NCBI RefSeq assembly: GCF_016482785.1
Contig: NZ_JAEMXM010000015.1
Coordinates: 97,265-143,325 of the forward strand
Direction of reading: 5' to 3'
DNA length: 46,061 bases
Origin: Paenibacillus alkalitolerans
GTDB taxonomy: Bacteria; Bacillota; Bacilli; Paenibacillales; YIM-B00363
Part shown: piece by piece, positions 26,393 to 32,430 of the stretch
Position numbering within the stretch: the stretch's first letter is position 1
Layout of the letters: every line of letters starts with the position of its first letter
The notes under the pieces: model-generated
Told to the model about the DNA's origin: nothing
What the model saw: the letters and a program-made list of their open reading frames with translations, nothing else
Database searches by the model: none
Translations under genes and position numbers: made by a program

Positions 26393-27580
26393 ATGCAGTT
26401 TAAATTTTCAAGGAATACATTAACCGTTAAAGAAATTTACGATGATTTTAAAGATCAAAAACTCATCATTGATAATTCTTATCAAAGAAGAAAAGTATGG
26501 ATGACCAAAGATAACGTTCGTCTAATTGAAACGATACTCCTTAACTGGATTATCCCTGAAATCTTTCTGTGGCCGGCCGACATAAATCCAGATACTGGGA
26601 ATACCATAACGCACATCGTTGATGGTCAACAACGAATAAACGCTATTATAGACTTTATTTCTGGAGAATATAAACTTCAAGAACGGTATCTTTTGACTCC
26701 AGTAAAAGATCGAATAGAGTTTACAAATATGACCTTTTCAGAACTATCCCCTGAATTAAAGAAGCATATTTGGATGTATAGTATGTCTATCGTGAACATT
26801 GACAGGAATTGTACAATCGATGATATAAAGAGGATGTTTTACAGGTTAAACTTGACCGATTATAGTCTAAATGAACAGGAAAAGAGAAATAGCTTAGATA
26901 ATGATTTTGGAAATACGTCTAAAGAACTTGCAAATGATGAGTTTTGGGAAAAGCATAAAGTCTTTAGTGCGTCAGATGTGCGACGAATGAAAGATGTCGA
27001 ATATTGTAGCGGTATTATTATTTTAGCAAGAGAAGGAATTGTGGATCAAACAACTAGCAAAAAAATAAATGAAACTTATGATGATTTGAAGTTCGATTAT
27101 CCTGATAAGAAAGAAAATATTCAGCTTATCTCAGAAGCAATGGATATTATAGATAAATTCACTAATAACGATACGTTTTCTTTTATTTCAAAGAAATCAC
27201 AAATGTATACGATGTTTAGTGTAAGTATTGATTTATTGGAAAATAAAATAAAAGTCACTAATGAAATGACCGAAAAATTTTCTTTATTTGTTAGGATATA
27301 CAACAAATTTAAAAATGAATTGGACTTGTTTATTAATGACACTCATTGCACACAGGTTTATGAAGGCATAAAAAAATATAAATTAGCATCATCGGAAGGA
27401 ATAAATAAACTTGGCAATAGAGTCATTAGATTTGAAATAATTAAAAAATATTGCGTTGAGAGTGATCGTAAAATTTATGATGCATTGATTAAATTAGAAG
27501 AAAAGATCAATGATTTTTCTCCTACAATTATTCATGAAGTTGATCATGAAGAAGTTGATAACGATGATGAATTGCACTGA
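26393..27580 (+). CDS. DUF262-domain protein (GmrS-like, DGQQR motif)
   Basis: A 395-residue protein with an N-terminal DUF262 (ParB/sulfiredoxin-like) domain. The family marks are SYQRRKVWM at 29-37 and HIVDGQQRINAIIDFI with DGQQR at 77-81; in GmrS and BrxU this motif belongs to NTP binding and hydrolysis. The remaining 250 residues are helical, without the HNH/DUF1524 nuclease of full GmrSD proteins. It ends in an acidic tail (HEEVDNDDELH). The ATG directly follows the stop of the nucleotidyltransferase-like gene with AGGGTGG as ribosome site. It may sense modified DNA or regulate the NTase-like partner. A rho-independent hairpin follows. Confidence 0.85.
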   Translation: MQFKFSRNTLTVKEIYDDFKDQKLIIDNSYQRRKVWMTKDNVRLIETILLNWIIPEIFLWPADINPDTGNTITHIVDGQQRINAIIDFISGEYKLQERYLLTPVKDRIEFTNMTFSELSPELKKHIWMYSMSIVNIDRNCTIDDIKRMFYRLNLTDYSLNEQEKRNSLDNDFGNTSKELANDEFWEKHKVFSASDVRRMKDVEYCSGIIILAREGIVDQTTSKKINETYDDLKFDYPDKKENIQLISEAMDIIDKFTNNDTFSFISKKSQMYTMFSVSIDLLENKIKVTNEMTEKFSLFVRIYNKFKNELDLFINDTHCTQVYEGIKKYKLASSEGINKLGNRVIRFEIIKKYCVESDRKIYDALIKLEEKINDFSPTIIHEVDHEEVDNDDELH

Positions 27581-27620
27581 GAATGCTGTGATTCTGTTAC
27601 ATTTGGATAGTAACCACTAG

Positions 27621-27654
27621 TGGAGAAGACACTCGTCTTCTCTACTTTATTTTG
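27621..27654 (+). terminator. Terminator after the DUF262 gene
   Basis: GAGAAGAC-ACTC-GTCTTCTC forms a perfect 8-bp stem, extended by a G-T and a T-A pair, followed by TACTTTATTTTG. It lies 42 nt after the DUF262 stop and closes the three-gene cassette. Confidence 0.8.
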
Positions 27655-27718
27655 TATTTGATTTTCAAGGTACTTTTTCTAGCTTACTAATTTCAGATGG
27701 AACATAATTAAATTTTCC

Positions 27719-27747
27719 TTTAAAATAGAACACCAGTTCGATATAAT
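27719..27747 (+). promoter_or_regulatory. Promoter of the NaeI-family methyltransferase gene
   Basis: TTTAAA and a perfect TATAAT are separated by 17 nt, with the start codon 74 nt further on. This gives the restriction-modification pair a promoter independent of the DUF262 cassette. Confidence 0.65.
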
Positions 27748-27821
27748 AGTTTTAAGACAACAATTGTAAAGAACCTTACTTCTCTATACTCTAAATTTGA
27801 TGAAGGTTAGGAGAGGACGAA

Positions 27822-28781
27822 ATGTATTCATTAGAAATTTGCGCTGGAGCAGGGGGACAAGCCCTTGGATTAGAACTTGCTGGATTTGAGCATGTTGGGC
27901 TTGTCGAGATTGAACCCCCTGCTTGTGATACTTTGCGATTAAATAGGCCAAAATGGAATATTCTCGAAGGTGATTTGCGAAACTTTTCCGGGAAAGATTA
28001 TAAAGGAATAGATCTTCTTGCAGGAGGGGTACCATGCCCCCCATTCTCTAAAGCAGGTAAACAACTTGGCGAGGAAGATGAACGAGACCTGTTCCCAGAA
28101 GCCATTAGACTTGTTGGTGAAATACGCCCCAAAGCAATCTTGCTTGAAAATGTTCGTGGGATGCTCGATTCAGTCTTTGATGAGTACAGAAAGCAAATAA
28201 TTGATTCCTTAACAAAGTTAGGATATACAGCGGAATGGAGACTTCTGAATGCTTCTGACTTTGGCGTTTCCCAACTGCGTCCTAGAGTCATCTTTGTTGC
28301 TATCAGAAACGACTTAGCAATAAATTATCGTTGGCCACAACCACACGAAAATAGACCACCTACTGTCGGTGAGGTCTTATATGATTTAATGTCAGAACGT
28401 GGTTGGAAAATTGCCCATCGATGGAAGGATTGGGCTAACGATATTGCTCCAACAATAGTAGGTGGTTCTAAAAAACATGGAGGACCAGATTTAGGGCCAA
28501 CTCGTGCTAAACGTGCTTGGGCTAGTCTTGGAGTAGATGGTAAAGGAATCGCAGATGAAGCACCTGAGGATAAATTTATTGGGTTGCCACGACTAACCAA
28601 TAGAATGGTTGCAAGAATACAAGGCTTTCCAGATGACTGGCTCTTTTCTGGCAAGAAAACAGCACAGTACCGTCAAATAGGAAACGCATTCCCACCACCT
28701 GTAGCACAAGCAGTTGGGTTAGAAATTATGAAATGCCTTATGGAAAACACACGTAGCAATATTAGAAAAGCACATGGCTAA
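27822..28781 (+). CDS. DNA (cytosine-5) methyltransferase of a NaeI-family restriction-modification system
   Basis: A 319-residue C5 methyltransferase: ICAGAGGQALGLELAGF (motif I), GGVPCPPFSKAG with catalytic Cys72 (IV), LENVRGM (VI), LRPRVIFVAI (VIII), and YRQIGNAFPPPVAQAVG (X). The segment HGGPDLGPTRAKRAW lies in the target-recognition region. The next gene is a NaeI-type endonuclease, so it should protect the same site, probably GCCGGC; the site is inferred from the family, not seen. GGAGAGG precedes the ATG. The gene has its own promoter and ends in a strong terminator before the endonuclease gene, so the two genes are expressed separately. Confidence 0.9.
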   Translation: MYSLEICAGAGGQALGLELAGFEHVGLVEIEPPACDTLRLNRPKWNILEGDLRNFSGKDYKGIDLLAGGVPCPPFSKAGKQLGEEDERDLFPEAIRLVGEIRPKAILLENVRGMLDSVFDEYRKQIIDSLTKLGYTAEWRLLNASDFGVSQLRPRVIFVAIRNDLAINYRWPQPHENRPPTVGEVLYDLMSERGWKIAHRWKDWANDIAPTIVGGSKKHGGPDLGPTRAKRAWASLGVDGKGIADEAPEDKFIGLPRLTNRMVARIQGFPDDWLFSGKKTAQYRQIGNAFPPPVAQAVGLEIMKCLMENTRSNIRKAHG

Positions 28782-28786
28782 ACACA

Positions 28787-28822
28787 AACAGTCTCCGTTA
28801 ATAATGATGGGGGCTGTTTTTC
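28787..28822 (+). terminator. Terminator between methyltransferase and endonuclease genes
   Basis: AACAGTCTCC and GGGGGCTGTT pair over 10 bp (two G-T pairs) around a 12-nt loop, followed by TTT CATTTT. It starts 6 nt after the methyltransferase stop. Confidence 0.85.
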
Positions 28823-28848
28823 ATTTTCCAAATCAAGTGCTTGTCATG

Positions 28849-28878
28849 TTACACTCTAAGAAAAAACTAGGAGTGTAA
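28849..28878 (+). promoter_or_regulatory. Inverted repeat overlapping the endonuclease ribosome site
   Basis: TTACACTC and GAGTGTAA form a perfect 8-bp inverted repeat with a 14-nt centre. The right arm contains the AGGAG ribosome site and ends 3 nt before the start codon at 28882. It could be an operator that delays endonuclease synthesis, or an RNA hairpin hiding the ribosome site. TTGTCA at 28841-28846 is a possible -35 box but no good -10 follows. Confidence 0.55.
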
Positions 28879-28881
28879 TAT

Positions 28882-29688
28882 ATGACTGTTTATGAATCTA
28901 TGCCAGAAGATGTTGAATTGCTAAGGGTTAAACAACATTTATTAAGTATTAGTGGGTTCGAATCAAAGGTAGCTGCTGCAATACGACACGCAATAGATGA
29001 GGTTATTTCAGGTCGATATACTGGAAGATTCTCGATCGACCAGATTGATAAAACTGAAAAAACATACATTGGAACAAAAGTACAACACATGATTCAACAT
29101 CACTTAAATTTACCCTACGGAAAAAAGCTAGATACAGTCATTGCCGGAATCGATGTGGATATTAAATTTACAATCGGAAAAAACTGGACTATACCATTAG
29201 AAGCTGTCGATGAGTTATGCTTATTAGTTTCTGCACAAGACGAAAAATCAACATTTCAAGTAGGATTAATTCGTACCACAAGCAATGTGTTAAATATGGG
29301 AAAGAATCGTGACGGTAAAAGAACAATTAATCAAAGCGGACGAAAGAAAATTAACTGGTTGATTGAAGAAGGGGCCTTACCAAGAAATGTTCTATTATCG
29401 ATACCTTCTGAAAAAATTGAGAAAATTTTTGCCAATAAATCAGGACAGGATAGAATCAACGAGTTGTTTAGGCTGTGTCCTGAAATCGTCTTTAACAGTG
29501 CTGCAATAGAATCCGTTGCTTCGCAAAAAGACTCATCAAAACGAGTTCGTGATGCTCGCCGGGCTCTAGAAAAAGAAGGAATTATGATTTATTCCGGTTA
29601 TGATAATGAACAGATTACGCTTCATGGGCTAAATCCAATTAAAAAAGAAGAGTTTATTTCGATATACAGCCTAACAAAGATGACTTAG
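28882..29688 (+). CDS. NaeI-family type II restriction endonuclease
   Basis: A 268-residue enzyme of the NaeI family. KLDTVIAGIDVDIKF has Asp84, Asp93 and Lys95 at exactly the spacing of NaeI catalytic residues D86, D95 and K97. The residue at the place of NaeI Glu70 appears to be Gln68 (TKVQHM); this alignment is mine and may be off. EKTYIGTKV, NRDGKRTINQSGRKKINWLI and a C-terminal winged-helix-like part (about 170-268), corresponding to the NaeI effector-binding domain, complete the usual layout, though the protein is somewhat shorter than NaeI. It should cut unmethylated sites, probably GCCGGC, in foreign DNA. The ATG overlaps a regulatory inverted repeat. It is the last gene of the defence block. 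Confidence 0.87.
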   Translation: MTVYESMPEDVELLRVKQHLLSISGFESKVAAAIRHAIDEVISGRYTGRFSIDQIDKTEKTYIGTKVQHMIQHHLNLPYGKKLDTVIAGIDVDIKFTIGKNWTIPLEAVDELCLLVSAQDEKSTFQVGLIRTTSNVLNMGKNRDGKRTINQSGRKKINWLIEEGALPRNVLLSIPSEKIEKIFANKSGQDRINELFRLCPEIVFNSAAIESVASQKDSSKRVRDARRALEKEGIMIYSGYDNEQITLHGLNPIKKEEFISIYSLTKMT

Positions 29689-29769
29689 TTTGGCAGTCTT
29701 ATTTTGAAAACAGAGCTCAGCCCCTTACTTTGACTTCTTTTGTTCTTACTCTTTCTTGGCTAGTCGTCA

Positions 29770-30866
29770 TTTGATTACCTCCGGGCGGTCCGCCAGCGGA
29801 AATACAACAACAAATCCGTTCCATGCATAATCGATTGGTGCGTCCACAACCGCATCTGTCCCGGACGCGGCGACGGCATCTCCATCTTGTTCACCCATCC
29901 GCCCGGACCGGACTGCTCTCCATGATGCAGAAGTTCGGGGAGATTGACCGCACCACACTTAAATTCAAACTCCAACCCCGGTCCGCAAGCGGCTCTTCCT
30001 CAACAACAGGAGAAATCGACGCGAATTGTGGATACGAGTCGTAAGAAAGAAATCCAACACACGATCGGCCAGCTCATGGCTGTCCAGATGCCCGAACAAT
30101 CCGTTCGTCGTGATCCATTGATTCGCTGAAGCATGCTTTCGGATAATATCCGCCTGCAGCTGAGCGAACGAAATCGTGTTACCCGATATAAAACGTTTCT
30201 CATCAATCGCCTGGTGCGGGTTCGGGCTGTCCGACACGGTCGGGCGCAGCAGGTGAACCTGCTCCCAATCGGTGTAAGTTTGGTTCCAGAACACGGTTCC
30301 CCAAACCCGGTTCAGCTCGTCCAAGCTGCCGTACCGCCGCTTCAGCCATTCGCAGAACGCGCGGTGGTCGGCCTCAGAATAAAACACGCTGATCTCGCAG
30401 TTGAACTCGTTGTCGATTTGCCACCCGATCACCGCGGGATGGCTGCCGTACCGCTCGGCCATCTTCTCCACCACGCGCCCACACAGCTCACGGTACTTAG
30501 GACTGCTATAGTTGTAATGTCGGCGCCCGCCATGCTGAAACACGGTCCCTTCCAGAGCGAGATTCAGCACCACGAGATATTAGGACGACAAGACAACCAA
30601 GCCGGCGGCGTCGGTGTGCCCAAGATGACCTTCAAACCGTGCTTATGCGCCAAATCCAATACGCGACCCCAGAAGTCGAACCGGAACACTCCCTCCTCCA
30701 GCTCGAACAACGACCACGCGAACTCGGCGACGCGAATTACGAAGAACCGCAGCTCCCGCATTCTGCGGAAATCGTCCTCCCACCGACTCCGGCCAATGCT
30801 CCGGATAATAGCAAACCCTAGTTGAATCTCCTTTTGCTGAATCGACTTGCGGCGACGACCAAACAT
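29770..30866 (-). pseudogene. GH42 beta-galactosidase pseudogene, frameshifted and truncated
   Basis: Pieces of a glycoside hydrolase family 42 enzyme appear in order but in changing frames on the minus strand: VCYYPEHWPES (about 30815), RRMREL to FVIRVAEFAWSLFE (30650-30790), GLKVILGTPTPPAWLS, HPAVIGWQIDNEFNC with the acid/base glutamate (about 30410), SYDSYPQFASISPVVEEEP (about 30040) and GPGGWVNKMEMPSPRPGQMR (about 29880). I count at least four frameshifts. The match stops near YFRWRTARR at about 29775, so the last third of a normal 650-690-residue enzyme is missing. The cut end faces the defence island 80 bp away. The intact enzyme would have hydrolysed galactosides. A start ATG at 30866 with GGGAG upstream is still visible. 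Confidence 0.85.
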
Positions 30867-30941
30867 GGAACGCACTCCCTTTTTTCAATAATGTCACTTA
30901 CTTTCGTGTTTGGCGGACGCATATCCTGCATTGACAAAAAA

Positions 30942-30978
30942 GGAAGCGCAAAGGATCGAAATCGTCCTTTACGCTTCC
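30942..30978 (-). terminator. Terminator following a solute-binding gene remnant
   Basis: GGAAGCG-C-AAAGGA and TCCTTT-A-CGCTTCC pair over 13 bp with one mismatch around TCGAAATCG. On the minus strand the stem is followed by TTTTTTGTC. It would end minus-strand transcription from the 31162-35048 operon. A second hairpin (GGCCTCCCGT / ACGGGGGAGCC) lies at 30986-31011. Confidence 0.75.
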
Positions 30979-31016
30979 CCTGCGGGGCCTCCCGTGAAAC
31001 GGGGGAGCCTCCCTCA

Positions 31017-31082
31017 ACCGATTAATACCATTACCACCAATTGCCGCCCGCCTCTTTAAGCTGTTTCGTCTCATCGATTTTT
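31017..31082 (-). pseudogene. 3' fragment of a solute-binding protein gene
   Basis: About 65 bp nearly identical to the 3' end of the solute-binding gene at 35429. On the minus strand it reads KIDETKQLKEAGGNWW and then TAA where the other copy has CAA TGG TAT TGA. No upstream part of the gene is present. It is a duplicated or deleted remnant next to a terminator, probably left when an intact copy was lost by recombination. Confidence 0.7.
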
Positions 31083-31161
31083 TCGCACCGGACATGTATG
31101 GGGGGTTCATCCACTTTTATAGGTTGCTTACATCAAAGTGCAAGAGTGAAGCCTTAGCTTA

Positions 31162-32430
31162 CTACTGGCCGCCTGAAACCTCATACATATTCATCAAATC
31201 CTTATTCAGCGCAAAAGTCACCTTTTCTTCTATCGAGGCCAATATCTCTTCGGAAGATTTATCAATAGCATACTGGGCTTCATTGATCTCTTTGTCCCAA
31301 ATCTCCTCCGCCCGCCGGTCAAGCGGCGTTACCCAGCGCCCGGCCAACTTGCCGTACCAGTGCTTGCCCTTCAGGCTGTCGCGATAGCCAGCCTCCTCTC
31401 CCATGGAGTGCACGATATAAGACCACGCCGCCAGCTTGTTCTTGGCGTTCTTCGGCACCATGAAGGAAGCCCCGCCTTGCGTGGAGAACTGGCCCAACGG
31501 AAGACGCGTCATCTGCCAATGACCCGCCTGCTCCGGATCCCATTGCTGCAACAAGTTTCGAGCCCATTCGCCTAGATAAATCATAACGATCTCGTCATCG
31601 ACAATCGCTTTCTTCCCATTCTCATCCCATATATTTAAGTTTCTAGCGAGCCCTGATTCCGTTATTTCCTTGGCAATATCCATAGCCGCGACCATCGACT
31701 CATTATTCCGGACAAAGCTCCCATCCCTGCCAAAATACCCGAAGCTATTGGATACCACATACACCGGATCCGATTGATAGCTGAATATCCAATGGTTATG
31801 CGCGTGAAGAACCTTAGCCATCTCCAGCCAGCTCTGCGAATCCTCCAGGTAGCGTGCGAGCGCCTCCGGTTCCGAAGGGAAGCCGTACTTCTCGAGGATG
31901 TCCGCACGATAAAACGTAAAGTTCAACGGAACGTCCTTCGGGATCGCGATCAGCTTCTTGCCGTCCAGCGACCGGTACGGCTCCAGGTGCAGCTCAGGAA
32001 ACCACGATTGCATGGACGAAGCCCCACTATACAGCGCTCCGCCCAAATCCTCGAATATATCCATATCGTTGATCTCCCGGATTCGGCCGTTGTCGACAAT
32101 GAGCAGGTCGGGTGGCGAATCCGACATCAACCCGTCAAGGAAATCGCCGTCCGCTTTAATCCATTCTACGGTGATGTCCGGATTCGCCTTGCGGAAGGAA
32201 TCGACAATCTCAGTCTGTTCGTCAAAGAAAGCCTGGATGCGCAGATGCTTATTATCGCCGCCTTTTTCGCCGCCGTCGGCGCGAAGCGTACCGGCCTCCG
32301 AAGCAGTACCATCGACCGACGCCCACCGCGCCGCCTTACAACCGGTCAGAGCAAGCGCCAAAACAAGCACCAAAACTATCCTTAAGATGAGACACACTCC
32401 GCTCAACCTCAAACTCAAGCTCCATCTCAT
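31162..32430 (-). CDS. Orphan extracellular solute-binding lipoprotein coupled to a c-di-GMP gene
   Basis: A 422-residue lipoprotein with signal helix ILRIVLVLVLALALTGC (lipid Cys31) and a type-1 extracellular solute-binding fold: a sugar-binding pattern VPLNFTFYRADILEKYGFPS and the hinge-side segment GGASFMVPKNAKNKLAAWSYI. No permease genes adjoin it. Its ATG overlaps the stop of the GGDEF-EAL gene by 4 nt, with GGAGGGGAG upstream, so the two are made together. I infer that it presents a ligand to the membrane sensor part of that c-di-GMP enzyme, rather than working only in transport. The frame extends upstream to 32604, but that part lies inside the neighbouring gene and has no ribosome site. 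Confidence 0.82.
   Translation of the reverse strand: MRWSLSLRLSGVCLILRIVLVLVLALALTGCKAARWASVDGTASEAGTLRADGGEKGGDNKHLRIQAFFDEQTEIVDSFRKANPDITVEWIKADGDFLDGLMSDSPPDLLIVDNGRIREINDMDIFEDLGGALYSGASSMQSWFPELHLEPYRSLDGKKLIAIPKDVPLNFTFYRADILEKYGFPSEPEALARYLEDSQSWLEMAKVLHAHNHWIFSYQSDPVYVVSNSFGYFGRDGSFVRNNESMVAAMDIAKEITESGLARNLNIWDENGKKAIVDDEIVMIYLGEWARNLLQQWDPEQAGHWQMTRLPLGQFSTQGGASFMVPKNAKNKLAAWSYIVHSMGEEAGYRDSLKGKHWYGKLAGRWVTPLDRRAEEIWDKEINEAQYAIDKSSEEILASIEEKVTFALNKDLMNMYEVSGGQ

Noticed and set aside
12756-29688. A dnd/ssp phosphorothioation system or a CRISPR-Cas locus (suggested by the sulfur-binding-type domain and the Cas4-like nuclease).
   Set aside because: No dndCDE, sspBCD, cas1 or cas2 genes or spaced repeats are present; the Cas4-like protein is coupled to the DruE-like helicase instead.
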